NCBI RefSeq assembly: GCF_028622115.1
Contig: NZ_CP097263.1
Span: forward strand, 6,076,001 to 6,140,000
Direction: 5' to 3'
DNA length: 64,000 nt
From: Kutzneria chonburiensis
GTDB taxonomy: Bacteria; Actinomycetota; Actinomycetes; Mycobacteriales; Pseudonocardiaceae
Part shown: positions 32,514-41,304 of the stretch, one piece after another
Position numbering within the stretch: position 1 is the stretch's first letter
Layout of the letters: each line of letters opens with the position of its first letter
Notes under the pieces: model-generated
The model's input: the letters and a program-made list of their open reading frames with translations, nothing else
Database searches by the model: none
Told to the model about the DNA's origin: nothing
Program-made: the position numbers and the translations under genes

Positions 32514-32546
32514 GCCGGATCCCCTGCCGCCACAGGGGATCCGGCC
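32513..32546. terminator. Perfect hairpin terminator between LysR and GH87 genes
   Basis: GGCCGGATCCCCTG pairs perfectly with CAGGGGATCCGGCC around CCGCCA, starting at the last base of the LysR stop codon and ending 8 bp before the GH87 stop. No T-tract; works in either direction. Confidence 0.8.
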
Positions 32547-32554
32547 CCGCCGGT

Positions 32555-34858
32555 TCAGGATCCGTAGACCTGGAACTCGGATACCTGGCCCGCGGGCCAG
32601 CCGTCGTTGCCGGTGAAGTTGAGCCGCAGGAAACGCTGGCTCGTGGCCGGCACGGTGATGGTCACGGTGTTGCCGGTTGCCGGATCGAACCGGTAGCCGG
32701 CCGAGCCGACCACGGTGGCGAACGAACCGCCGTCGGCGGAACCCTGTACGGACAAGGTTTCCGTGCGAGCGCCCCACGCGCTGGACGGCGGCAGGGTGAG
32801 CACGATGCGCCGCACCGAGGTCGACGAACCGAGGTCGACCTGCAACCACTGCGGGAAGGCGTTGTTGGCGCTTTCCCAGTAGCTGCTGGGGTTGTTGTCG
32901 TTGGCGTTGCCGGGACCGTAGACCTGGGTGTAGCTGCTGGCCGACATCGCCTTGCCCAGAGCCAGGTTTCCGCTCGGCGGGGTGGTGGTCGTGGTCGTCG
33001 TCGTGGTGGTCGTGGTGGTGGTCGTCGTGGTGGGCGGCTCGCCGCCACCGGGGTAGGTGTAGACCGGCGCTGGCCACGGTCCGCAGTACGGAGTCGCGGT
33101 GTACCAACCGGAATTGCCGCTGCCCTGGGTGATGGTGAAACTGTTGCCGAGGCAGCTGTAGATCGGGTTGGACGCGCCGACATGCGCGGCGGTGACGTTG
33201 GTGAAGCTGGCCGAACCGCCGGCCTGCAGTTGCAGCACGAAGGTTCCGGTGCCGTCGATGGTGATGTTGCTGAAGTGCACGTTGCTCACCGTCGAGCCCT
33301 CGACGGTCTGGATCGCCTCGTACGAGCTGTCCAGCAGGTTCGAGTCGGTGACGTTGACCGTGCCGTCCAGCGCGCCCTGCTGGGCGTCGAACCAGATCGC
33401 GCCGACGCCGAACTGCCAGTTGGGATCGAGCACGCCGGCCCGCAGGGTTGTGTTGCGTGCCAACGTGGTCGTGCCGGCGACATGCACGGAGTTGAAGCGG
33501 TTGGCCACGTGGATGCCGCCGCCCTGGGTCTGGGTATCGGTCACCACGTTGTCGGTCACGCTGTTGTCGTGACCGCCGTAGATGGCGATGTTGTTGGCCA
33601 GCATGGGCAGTTCGACGGTGTTGAACGAGAACGTGTTGTCGTGGTCGGCGTTGATCTCCGACCACATGGCCAGGCCGTCATCACCGGTGTTGCGCAGGAA
33701 GTTGTTGGTCACGGTGACATGGCTGATGCCGTCGTGCAGGTTGAGGCCGTCGGCGGTGACGTCCAGGATCCGGTTGTTGGACACGGTCAGGCCGTCGAAC
33801 GGCCCGTCCAGCCACAGCCCGACCTTGACGTGCTGGAGGAACAGACCCGAGACCACGGAACCGCCGCCGAGCGCGCCGCCGATGGCGTTGACCTGGTCGC
33901 AGTCGTTGCGCTCGGTGACCTCGCCGATGATCGCGAAGTCGTACAGCTTGACGTTACTGCTGACACCGGAGTTGCCGCCCTGGCCGCAGCTGTTGGGCTC
34001 GCCGAGGCCGAAGACGCCGACCCGGTTGCCGTGCAACACCGAGTACCACTGGCCGGCGCCCTGGATCGTCACGTTGTTGACGGTCAGGTGCTGGTTGACC
34101 GTGTACGTGCCCTGCGGCACGTACAGCACCTTGCCCTGGGACGACGCCGCCGCGATGGCGGTGACGAAGGCGCTGCCGGAGTCGGCCGCGCCGCTCGGGT
34201 CGGCGCCGTACGAGGTGACCGACAGCGAGCCCGCCGGCTGGCCGGTCGGCCCGGCCACGTTCTCGAAGTCGGCGGTGTCCAGCGTGACGGCGACCGAGGC
34301 CGCGTCGAGCTGGAACTTGACCTTGGTGCCGGCGGCCAGCGTGCTGCCGAACAGGGTCCGCACGTCGTCGTAGAGGTGGTGCTGGTTGCCGGCGCCCGGG
34401 TCGTTGGTGAACGGGTAGCCGCCGTAGTACCAGCTGTACTTGTTGGTCAGGGTCAGGTCGCGGTTCTTGGCCCCGTTGACGTAGACCGCGATCGGTGTCG
34501 TGTACGCCGCGCCGCCGCCGGCGTCGGGCACGGAGTAGTGCAGGGTCACGGCGTTGGCCGGTGCGGTGAGGGTGAACTCCACGTACCGGCCGTTGCCGGA
34601 CAGCGTGACCGCCTTGCGGCCGGAGGCTTCGCCGGCCAGCGTGCCGGCGGCCCGGTTGGGGCCGATCACGGTGCCGTTGGTGCCGGCCGTCTCGGCCTCG
34701 TACTCGGTGAACGGCACGGTCGCGCCGCGGCCGCCGGTCGCCGCCGACGCCGATGGCGCCGCGTCGGGTGCCGCGAGGGCCAGGCCGACCAGCGTCGCCA
34801 GGGCCACGCCGGCGGAACCCAGTCGCAGGGATAAGGAACGCAGGGATCGCTTCGACAT
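32555..34858 (-). CDS. Secreted GH87 alpha-1,3-glucanase/mycodextranase with carbohydrate-binding domains
   Basis: Exported endoglucanase that should cleave alpha-1,3-linked glucan (fungal wall glucan, mutan) or nigeran. 767 residues; GGAG 7 bp before ATG. Order: signal peptide 1-39; CBM35-like domain about 48-200 (VPFTEYEAETAG); right-handed beta-helix about 210-600; an 18-Thr linker (about 610-627); C-terminal F5/8 type C (CBM32-like) domain about 632-767. In the helix, ADGLNLHDG (Asp370) and NTGDDGLAMWSE (Asp393, Asp394) match in kind and in exact spacing (23 and 24 residues) the three catalytic Asp of characterised GH87 enzymes. Suggests attack on fungal cell walls. Confidence 0.88.
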   Translation of the reverse strand: MSKRSLRSLSLRLGSAGVALATLVGLALAAPDAAPSASAATGGRGATVPFTEYEAETAGTNGTVIGPNRAAGTLAGEASGRKAVTLSGNGRYVEFTLTAPANAVTLHYSVPDAGGGAAYTTPIAVYVNGAKNRDLTLTNKYSWYYGGYPFTNDPGAGNQHHLYDDVRTLFGSTLAAGTKVKFQLDAASVAVTLDTADFENVAGPTGQPAGSLSVTSYGADPSGAADSGSAFVTAIAAASSQGKVLYVPQGTYTVNQHLTVNNVTIQGAGQWYSVLHGNRVGVFGLGEPNSCGQGGNSGVSSNVKLYDFAIIGEVTERNDCDQVNAIGGALGGGSVVSGLFLQHVKVGLWLDGPFDGLTVSNNRILDVTADGLNLHDGISHVTVTNNFLRNTGDDGLAMWSEINADHDNTFSFNTVELPMLANNIAIYGGHDNSVTDNVVTDTQTQGGGIHVANRFNSVHVAGTTTLARNTTLRAGVLDPNWQFGVGAIWFDAQQGALDGTVNVTDSNLLDSSYEAIQTVEGSTVSNVHFSNITIDGTGTFVLQLQAGGSASFTNVTAAHVGASNPIYSCLGNSFTITQGSGNSGWYTATPYCGPWPAPVYTYPGGGEPPTTTTTTTTTTTTTTTTTPPSGNLALGKAMSASSYTQVYGPGNANDNNPSSYWESANNAFPQWLQVDLGSSTSVRRIVLTLPPSSAWGARTETLSVQGSADGGSFATVVGSAGYRFDPATGNTVTITVPATSQRFLRLNFTGNDGWPAGQVSEFQVYGS
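32978..33031 (-). repeat. Threonine-codon tract (interdomain linker)
   Basis: Eighteen consecutive Thr codons (ACC/ACG mixture) joining the beta-helix to the C-terminal binding domain. Trinucleotide repeats of this type can vary in length between strains; here the mixed codons reduce slippage. Confidence 0.9.
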
Positions 34859-35061
34859 CGTCGTCTCCACTTCGGCGGGCAGGGTGCCTTGGTGTGACCG
34901 CCACGTTAAGAAGACAAGACGACTGACTGCAATATCTGGATCGAAAAGTCGCAAACTTTCTCGCGATCAACGCAAGTATGCGACGGCTGCGCAAGCGTGC
35001 AGCGGCGAGCGGCCGTCTGGTCGCCTACAGCAACGGTCCACCCCAGCAAGAACCAGCGCAA
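34859..35061. promoter_or_regulatory. Upstream region of the GH87 gene
   Basis: About 200 bp with lower GC than the genes. GAAAAGT-CGCAA-ACTTTC (34944-34960) is an inverted repeat and could be an operator; on the minus strand CTTGCG recurs twice with a related TTTGCG closer to the gene. Induction by a glucan-derived sugar is plausible, but no regulator is adjacent. The rest, up to the P2 palindrome, shows nothing I can name. Confidence 0.35.
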
Positions 35062-35155
35062 CCCCCGCAAACCCGGCGAGTCCCGCCTAGCGTCACACCG
35101 AACGCGTGAAACGGATTCACACATTCGGCGTGACGCTGAGCGGGACTCGCGGGGG
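35062..35155. repeat. Palindromic element, family P2 copy B
   Basis: 94 bp, same orientation as copy A. Right arm intact; left arm carries an extra AAACCCG inside CCCCCGC...GCGAGTCCCGC. The centre CGCGTGAAACGGATTCA is the same as in A and D. It lies 8 bp downstream of the crotonase-like gene stop (minus strand). Confidence 0.85.
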
Positions 35156-35163
35156 TTCAGGGG

Positions 35164-35943
35164 TCAGCTGGACCAGGTGGGGTGGCGCTTCTCTAGGAAG
35201 GCGGCCATGCCCTCGCGGGCGTCGTCCAACTGCGAAGCGGCGGCCATGACTTCCAAGGCCAGGGTGTACGCATCGGCTTCGGGGCGGTCGAGCTGGGCGT
35301 ACAGGGTCCGCTTGCCCAAGGCCTTGGAGGCACGGCTCCCCCGCGTCGCCCGGGCCAGCAGCTCGTCGACGGCGGAATCCAGCTCCGAGTCGGGCACGAC
35401 GCGGTTGACCAGACCCCACTCCAGCGCCGTGGCGGCGTCGATGGGGTCTCCGGTAAGGGCCATTTCCATTAGCCGCTTACGGCCGATGGCGCGGGCGACC
35501 GGCACGGACGGCGTGTGGCAGAACCAGCCGCCGTGCCCACCGGGCAGGGCGAAGCCGGCCGACGAAGCGGCCACGGCCAGGTCGCACGAGGCGACGAGCT
35601 GGCAACCGGCAGCGGTGGCCAAGCCCTGCACGCGAGCGATCACGACCTGCGGGGCGGCCTGGAGGGCCTGCATCAACGACGTGCACACCGCCAACAGGTC
35701 CCGCACGCCGAGCAGGTCACGGGCGGCCACGTCGCCGAAGTCGTGGCCGGCGGAGAACACGGGCCCGGCGGCGGCCAGCACGAGCCCGGTGGCGTCGGAG
35801 GCGGCCACCGAGCGGACGGCGTCCAACAGCTCACGGAGGTGGTCTTCGGACAGTGAATTGCGCCGCGATGGGCGGTTCATGGTGATCCGTGCCGTCGCGC
35901 CGGCACGGTCGAGCAGGATGTGCTGGTAGGAGGCCATGTCCAT
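35164..35943 (-). CDS. Crotonase-fold protein, ECHDC3-like, catalytic glutamates absent
   Basis: 259-residue enoyl-CoA hydratase/isomerase superfamily member; GGGAG 4 bp before ATG at 35943. FSAGHDFGDVAARD is the oxyanion-hole block and VIARVQGLATAAGCQLVASCDLAVA the second. Where active hydratases have GCEL the sequence has GCQL, and where they have the PE of the second catalytic Glu it has ALPGGHGG. Both Glu are therefore missing, as in the ECHDC3 group of unknown function. It should bind an acyl-CoA, but ordinary crotonyl-CoA hydration is unlikely. TACCATTGGTA upstream (36021-36031) may be its operator. Confidence 0.88.
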   Translation of the reverse strand: MDMASYQHILLDRAGATARITMNRPSRRNSLSEDHLRELLDAVRSVAASDATGLVLAAAGPVFSAGHDFGDVAARDLLGVRDLLAVCTSLMQALQAAPQVVIARVQGLATAAGCQLVASCDLAVAASSAGFALPGGHGGWFCHTPSVPVARAIGRKRLMEMALTGDPIDAATALEWGLVNRVVPDSELDSAVDELLARATRGSRASKALGKRTLYAQLDRPEADAYTLALEVMAAASQLDDAREGMAAFLEKRHPTWSS

Positions 35944-36340
35944 CACGCTCCCACACCCGGGAAGCATTCACAGCCAGTCACCCGACGCGTGCGCAGCGCA
36001 TTCCGGCAAAATCGTTCGAGTACCATTGGTAAGCAATTTCTCGAGTTCGATCCGGCCAATGCGCGCCAGCCAGGGCGTCTCGGCGACGGTCGTCACCCTG
36101 TGTCGACAAGTTGGACCGAGCACCAACCTAGTTTCACCCGAATGGCCTAGCATAGCTTAGGCCGAACAGGGTACGTCGGCGGCCTCCTGTCCGCCATTTC
36201 AATCACAATCCCGCCACGGACGGGCGATGAATCTGGCGCTGTTCAGCCATAGGTAAGAGAGTCTGCTGAACTCATGGGAACTGGTGAGTTCCCAACGGGT
36301 GCAAATTGACGCACGGTCGCCGAAGGCAGGGGATGAGACG
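35944..36340. promoter_or_regulatory. Divergent control region between the crotonase-like gene and the oligopeptide operon
   Basis: A 397 bp gap without a credible gene. It holds three exact palindromes: TACCA-T-TGGTA (36021-36031); GGCCTA-GCATAGCT-TAGGCC (36144-36163); and TGGGAACT-GGTG-AGTTCCCA (36275-36294), the last 46 bp before the permease ATG and able to fold in its leader. The middle one faintly resembles a metal-regulator box. Local GC is lower than in the genes. Probable promoters for both directions. Confidence 0.5.
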
Positions 36341-37339
36341 ATGACGGCGCCCTTGGACGTTCCGGGCGACGCGGTCCAGGCAGAGCCTGAGGCCGTGCTG
36401 GCCGGGATGGGCAAGGCGATCGAGGGCCGCTCGCTGCGGCAGATCGCCTGGATGCGACTGCGGCGGGACCGCGTCGCGATGGCCGGCGGTGTGGTCGTCG
36501 CGATCCTGGTCGTCGCCGCCGCGGTGGCGTTCGTCCTGGACCGGGTGTTCGGCCTCATCCCGACAACGCAGTTCAACCAGTCGCTGGTCGACCCCGATCT
36601 CCAGATCCCCAAGGGCTTCTTCGGCGGCCTGAGCGCGGACCACCCGCTGGGCGTCGAGCCGGTCAACGGCCGCGACCTGCTGGCCCGCATCTTCGCCGGG
36701 TCCTGGGTCTCGCTGCTGATCGCCTTCCTGTCCACCGTGGTCTCGGTGGTCATCGGCACCGTGCTCGGTGTGGTCGCCGGCTTCTTCGGCGGCTGGGTCG
36801 ACACGCTGATCAGCCGGCTGATGGACGTCTTCCTGGCGTTCCCGCTGCTGCTGTTCTCGCTGGCGCTGGCCGGTGTGGTGCCGGACAACGCGTTCGGCCT
36901 TTCGGGCGACGCGCTGCGCATCGTCCTGCTGATCTTCATCATCGGCTTCTTCAACTGGTCGTACATCGGCCGGATCATCCGCGGCCAGACGCTGTCCCTG
37001 CGCGAGCGCGAGTTCGTCGACGCCGCGCGCAGCCTCGGCGCCCGGGCCCCGCACATCCTGTTCCGGGAGCTGCTGCCCAACCTGGCCGCGCCGATCCTGG
37101 TGTACTCCACGCTGCTGATCCCGACCAACGTGCTGTTCGAGTCGGCCCTGTCCTACCTCGGCGTCGGCGTTCGCCCGCCCACGCCGACCTGGGGCGGCAT
37201 GCTGTCCGACGCGACGCAGTACTACCAGATCGACCCGGAGTTCATGCTCGTGCCGGGCATCGCCATCTTCATCACCGTGTTGGCGTTCAACCTGTTCGGT
37301 GACGGTCTGCGCGACGCGCTCGACCCACGTGCCCGCTAG
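36341..37339 (+). CDS. Oligopeptide/dipeptide ABC transporter permease (OppC/DppC type)
   Basis: Inner-membrane permease, 332 residues; AGGGGA 8 bp before ATG. One membrane segment near 48-68, a large extracytoplasmic loop, then five segments. OppC/DppC signature: GVEPVNGRDLLARIFAGSWVSLLIAF and the EAA loop RGQTLSLREREFVDAARSLGA, plus FESALSYLGVGVRPPTPTWGGML near the end. First gene of a five-gene unit (C permease, binding protein, B permease, two ATPases); having the C-type permease first is an unusual order. Confidence 0.93.
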   Translation: MTAPLDVPGDAVQAEPEAVLAGMGKAIEGRSLRQIAWMRLRRDRVAMAGGVVVAILVVAAAVAFVLDRVFGLIPTTQFNQSLVDPDLQIPKGFFGGLSADHPLGVEPVNGRDLLARIFAGSWVSLLIAFLSTVVSVVIGTVLGVVAGFFGGWVDTLISRLMDVFLAFPLLLFSLALAGVVPDNAFGLSGDALRIVLLIFIIGFFNWSYIGRIIRGQTLSLREREFVDAARSLGARAPHILFRELLPNLAAPILVYSTLLIPTNVLFESALSYLGVGVRPPTPTWGGMLSDATQYYQIDPEFMLVPGIAIFITVLAFNLFGDGLRDALDPRAR

Positions 37340-37401
37340 CGGGCCCCAATCTCTGCAACCAGTCTGGAAGCAGTTCGAGAAGATGAGGGGTTGACCAGAT
37401 C

Positions 37402-39159
37402 ATGAAGAGAAAGCGGGTCATGGCGGCGGTCGCCGTCGCCTCCGCGCTCGCCGTGGGCCTGACCGCGTGTGGCGGCGGCGGGGGTTCGAGTTCGAACAAC
37501 ACCGCGGGCGGGGCCTCCGGGTTCAACGCCGGGGCCGACAAGGTGGTCAACCCCTCGGACACCAAGGGTGGCGTCATCAGGATGGCGAACTCGGGTGACT
37601 GGGACTCCCTGGACCCGGGCGACACGTACTACGCCTACTCCTGGAACTTCGTCCGCCTCTACGGCCGCTCCCTGGTGACGTTCCAGTCGGCGCCGGGCGC
37701 CGAGGGCGCGAAGCTCGTGCCGGACCTGGCCGAGTCGCTCGGCAAGCCCAGCGACGACGGCAAGACCTGGACGTACAAGATCCGCAGCGGCGTCAAGTTC
37801 GAGGACGGCAAGACCGTCACGTCCAAGGACGTCAAGTACGCGGTCGAGCGCTCGCTCGACAAGACCGTCTTTCCCAACGGTCCCACGTACTTCAACGACT
37901 ACCTGGACCTGGGCGACTACAAGACGCCCTACAGCGACCCGACGCCGGACAAGCTCGGCCTGAAGGCCATCGAGACGCCGGACGACTCGACCATCGTGTT
38001 CCACCTGAAGACGGCCTTCTCCGGCTTCGACTACTTCGCGATGCTGCCCTCGACCATCCCGGTCGAGCAGGCCAAGGACACCGGCTCCAAGTACAAGGAG
38101 CACGTGGTCTCCACCGGCCCGTACATGTTCAAGGAAAACAACCTCGGCAAGAACTTCACGCTGGTCCGCAACCCGCAGTGGGACCAGAAGACGGACCCGG
38201 TGCGCAAGGCGCTGCCGGACGAGTACGACGTCGCGCTGAACGTGAATGCCGATGACATCGACAACCGCCTGCTCGCGGGCAGCCTCGACATCGACATCGC
38301 GGGCTCCGGCGTGCAGGCGGCGGCCCAGGGCAAGATCCTGAGCGACCAGACCAAGAAGGCCAACGCGGACGACCCGACGGTGGCCCGGCTCTGGTACACC
38401 TCGATCAACGGTGACGTGGCCCCGCTGGACAACATCCACTGCCGCAAGGCGGTCGAGTACGCCGCGGACAAGACCGGCTACCTGGCCGCGTACGGCGGCC
38501 AGACCGGCGGCCAGATCGCGTCCAACATGATGCCGCCGATCATCCCGGGCGCCGAGTCGTTCGACACCTACGCGACGCCGGGCAACGCCGGTGACGTGGC
38601 CAAGGCCAAGTCGGAACTGCAGGCCTGTGGCAAGGCCGACGGCTTCGAGACCAACATCTCCTACCGGGCCGAGCGTCCGAAGGAGAAGGCGGCCGCCGAG
38701 GCGCTGCAGCAGTCGCTGGGCAAGGCCGGCATCAAGCTGACCATCAAGCCGTTCCCGACCGGCGACTACTACAAGCTGTACGCCGGCAAGCCGGACTACG
38801 CCAAGAACAACAACCTCGGCCTGATGATCACCGGGTGGGGCGCCGACTGGCCGGACGGCTTCGGCTTCCTCAGCCAGATCGTCGACAGCCGGGTCATCCG
38901 GGCCTCGGGCGGCAACACCAACCTGTCGGTCAAGGACCCCGCCGTTGACGCGCTCGTCGACAAGGCGCTGACCACGACCGACACCTCGGCCCGTGAGAAG
39001 GTCTGGGTCGACGTGGACAAGAAGGTCATGGACGACGCCTACACCCTGCCCGGCCTCTGGTCCAAGGGCCTGCTCTACCGGCCGCCGAACCTGACCAACG
39101 TGTTCGTCAGCAACGGCTACCAGATGTACGACTACCTCGCCCTCGGCGCCAAGAAGTAA
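37402..39159 (+). CDS. Oligopeptide ABC transporter substrate-binding lipoprotein
   Basis: Extracytoplasmic binding protein of the peptide/nickel family (SBP_bac_5), 585 residues. Signal with lipobox GLTAC at about 20-24, then a Gly/Ser linker. GGVIRMANSGDWDSLDPGDTYY starts the fold, LVPDLAESLGKPSDDGKTWTYKI and VKFEDGKTVTSKDVKYAVERSLD are the typical family blocks, and QQSLGKAGIKLTIKPFPTGDYY lies in the second lobe. Peptide is the likely ligand; the family also takes nickel and sugars. A strong hairpin follows the stop and separates it from the B permease. Confidence 0.94.
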   Translation: MKRKRVMAAVAVASALAVGLTACGGGGGSSSNNTAGGASGFNAGADKVVNPSDTKGGVIRMANSGDWDSLDPGDTYYAYSWNFVRLYGRSLVTFQSAPGAEGAKLVPDLAESLGKPSDDGKTWTYKIRSGVKFEDGKTVTSKDVKYAVERSLDKTVFPNGPTYFNDYLDLGDYKTPYSDPTPDKLGLKAIETPDDSTIVFHLKTAFSGFDYFAMLPSTIPVEQAKDTGSKYKEHVVSTGPYMFKENNLGKNFTLVRNPQWDQKTDPVRKALPDEYDVALNVNADDIDNRLLAGSLDIDIAGSGVQAAAQGKILSDQTKKANADDPTVARLWYTSINGDVAPLDNIHCRKAVEYAADKTGYLAAYGGQTGGQIASNMMPPIIPGAESFDTYATPGNAGDVAKAKSELQACGKADGFETNISYRAERPKEKAAAEALQQSLGKAGIKLTIKPFPTGDYYKLYAGKPDYAKNNNLGLMITGWGADWPDGFGFLSQIVDSRVIRASGGNTNLSVKDPAVDALVDKALTTTDTSAREKVWVDVDKKVMDDAYTLPGLWSKGLLYRPPNLTNVFVSNGYQMYDYLALGAKK

Positions 39160-39188
39160 GCGGGAAGGTAGGTGAAGGCGTAAGGCAT

Positions 39189-39224
39189 CCGGCCGCCGCC
39201 GTCCGTCTCGACGGCGGCGGCCGG
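39189..39224 (+). terminator. Intra-operon hairpin after the binding-protein gene
   Basis: CCGGCCGCCGCCGTC pairs perfectly with GACGGCGGCGGCCGG over a 6-nt loop, 29 bp past the binding-protein stop and 19 bp before the permease start. It likely protects or partly terminates the mRNA so that the binding protein is made in excess of the membrane parts. Confidence 0.75.
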
Positions 39225-39243
39225 GCTGCTGTCAGCCGTCCCG

Positions 39244-40254
39244 GTGTTCGCATATCTGATTCGTCGCCTGCTCGGGGCGATCGTGATGCTGTTCATCGTC
39301 AGCATCGCGGTCTTCCTGATCTTCTTCCTGCTGCCCCGCATCGGTGGCGCGACCGCGGACGACCTGGCCTCGCGCTACGTCGGCAAGACCGCGGACGCGG
39401 CGCAGATCCACCTGATGGCGCAGAAACTCGGTTTCACCGACCCGCTGTACGTGCAGTACGGGCGGTTCCTGGCCGGCATCTTCGCCGGGGCCGACTACAG
39501 CACCGGTCCGACCACCGTGCACTGCCCGGCGCCGTGCCTCGGCTACTCGTTCATCACGCAGAACCCGGTGCTGCCGGACCTGCTCGACCGCTTCCCGGTG
39601 ACGCTGTCGCTGGCCATCGGCGGCGCGATCGTGTGGCTGTCCTTCGGCGTCTCGGCCGGCGTGGTCTCCGCGCTGCGCAAGGGATCGCTGTTCGACCGGA
39701 CGGCGATGGGCATCGCGCTGGCCGGCGTGTCGCTGCCGATCTTCTTCACCGGTCTGCTGGCGCTGAACATCTTCAGCTACAACCTCGGCTGGTTCCCGGC
39801 CGGCGGCAGCTACACCAACTTCACCGACAACCCGGCGTTGTGGGCGTACGACCTGGTGCTGCCGTGGGTGACGCTGGCCTTCCTCAACGCCGCCGCGTAC
39901 GCCCGACTGACCAGGGCCGGCATGCTGGAGACGATGGGCGAGGACTTCATCCGCACCGCGCGGGCCAAGGGCCTGCCGGAGCGGACGGTGGTGGTCCGGC
40001 ACGGCCTGCGGGCCGCGCTGACCCCGATCACCACCATCTTCGGCCTCGACATCGGCATCCTGCTGGGCAGCTCGATCCTGACCGAGCACACGTACTCGCT
40101 CAACGGCCTCGGCGCGTACGCGTTGCAGGCGATCACCAGCAACGACCTGCCGAAGGTGCTGGGCGTGACCATCCTGGCCGCCACCTTCGTCATCGTGGCC
40201 AACCTGGTGGTGGACATTCTGTACGTGGTCATCGACCCGAGGGTGCGTATCTAG
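39244..40254 (+). CDS. Oligopeptide ABC transporter permease (OppB/DppB type)
   Basis: 336 residues, six membrane segments. FAYLIRRLLGAIVMLFIVSIAVFLIF is the OppB first helix; MAQKLGFTDPLYVQYGRFL is the family loop; EAA loop: RAGMLETMGEDFIRTARAKGLPE; ILLGSSILTEHTYSLNGLG near the C-terminus. The GTG start has no clear ribosome site and follows a stable hairpin. The stop overlaps the next GTG by one base (TAGTG), coupling translation to the ATPase. Confidence 0.93.
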   Translation: MFAYLIRRLLGAIVMLFIVSIAVFLIFFLLPRIGGATADDLASRYVGKTADAAQIHLMAQKLGFTDPLYVQYGRFLAGIFAGADYSTGPTTVHCPAPCLGYSFITQNPVLPDLLDRFPVTLSLAIGGAIVWLSFGVSAGVVSALRKGSLFDRTAMGIALAGVSLPIFFTGLLALNIFSYNLGWFPAGGSYTNFTDNPALWAYDLVLPWVTLAFLNAAAYARLTRAGMLETMGEDFIRTARAKGLPERTVVVRHGLRAALTPITTIFGLDIGILLGSSILTEHTYSLNGLGAYALQAITSNDLPKVLGVTILAATFVIVANLVVDILYVVIDPRVRI

Positions 40255-41300
40255 TGACCGAACTGTACGAGCCGCCCGCGCAGCGCAGCTTCCTCGAGGT
40301 CGACGACCTGCGGGTGCACTTCAACACCGACGACGGCGTGGTCAAGTCGGTCGACGGCCTGTCGTTCAAGCTGGAGCGCGGCAAGACGCTGGGCATCGTC
40401 GGCGAGTCCGGCTCCGGCAAGAGCGTGAGCAGCATGGCCCTGATGGGCCTGCAGCGCTACGCCAGGGCCAAGATGACCGGCGAGATCTGGCTGGACGGCG
40501 AGGAGCTGCTGTCGGCCGACGACGAGCACGTGCGCTCGTTGCGGGGCAAGAAGATGGCGATGATCTTCCAGGACCCGCTGTCGGCCATGCACCCGTTCTA
40601 CACGGTCGGCGCGCAGATCATCGAGGCCTACCGGATCCACCACAAGGTGACCAAGGCGGTGGCCCGCAAGCACGCCATCGAGATGCTGGACCGGGTCGGC
40701 ATCCCGCAGCCGAACTCGCGGGTCGACGACTACCCCCACCAGTTCTCCGGCGGCATGCGGCAGCGCGCGATGATCGCCATGGCGCTGTGCTGCGACCCGG
40801 AGCTGCTGATCGCCGACGAGCCGACGACCGCGCTGGACGTCACCGTGCAGGCCCAGATCCTGGACCTGATCAAGGACCTCCAGCAGGAGTTCGGCTCGGC
40901 CGTCATCATCATCACGCACGACCTCGGCGTGGTGGCCGAGCTGGCCGACGACATCATGGTGATGTACGCCGGGCGCTCGGTCGAGCAGGGCAGCGCGCGC
41001 GAGGTGTTCCACTCGCCGCAGCACCCCTACACCTGGGGCCTGCTCGGCTCGATGCCGCGGCTGGACCGGGACCGCTCCGAACGGCTGCTGCCGATCAAGG
41101 GCACGCCGCCCAGCCTGATCAACGTGCCCAGCGGCTGCGCCTTCCACCCGCGCTGCGCGTACAAGGACATCCCCGGCGAGGTCACCACGTCACAGGTGCC
41201 CGAACTGGTCGACATCGGCAACGGCCACAAGGTGGCCTGCCACATGACCGTCGACCAGCGGCTGCGGATCTGGACCAACGAGATCCAGCCGAAACTCTAG
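40254..41300 (+). CDS. Oligopeptide ABC transporter ATPase (OppD/DppD type)
   Basis: ATPase subunit, 348 residues. Walker A GESGSGKS near residue 52, Q-loop [12 protein letters not shown], signature FSGGMRQR, Walker [15 protein letters not shown], and His in ITHDLGVV. The C-terminal oligo_HPY extension ([13 protein letters not shown], then CAFHPRCAY) has the Cys set that in related proteins binds an iron-sulfur cluster. Coupled to the permease upstream by a one-base overlap. Confidence 0.95.
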   Translation: MTELYEPPAQRSFLEVDDLRVHFNTDDGVVKSVDGLSFKLERGKTLGIVGESGSGKSVSSMALMGLQRYARAKMTGEIWLDGEELLSADDEHVRSLRGKKMAMIFQDPLSAMHPFYTVGAQIIEAYRIHHKVTKAVARKHAIEMLDRVGIPQPNSRVDDYPHQFSGGMRQRAMIAMALCCDPELLIADEPTTALDVTVQAQILDLIKDLQQEFGSAVIIITHDLGVVAELADDIMVMYAGRSVEQGSAREVFHSPQHPYTWGLLGSMPRLDRDRSERLLPIKGTPPSLINVPSGCAFHPRCAYKDIPGEVTTSQVPELVDIGNGHKVACHMTVDQRLRIWTNEIQPKL

Positions 41301-41304
41301 GAAT

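Noticed and set aside
32978-33031. Possible CRISPR or minisatellite from the GTGGTGGTC repetition
   Set aside because: It is the poly-Thr linker of the GH87 enzyme, in frame.
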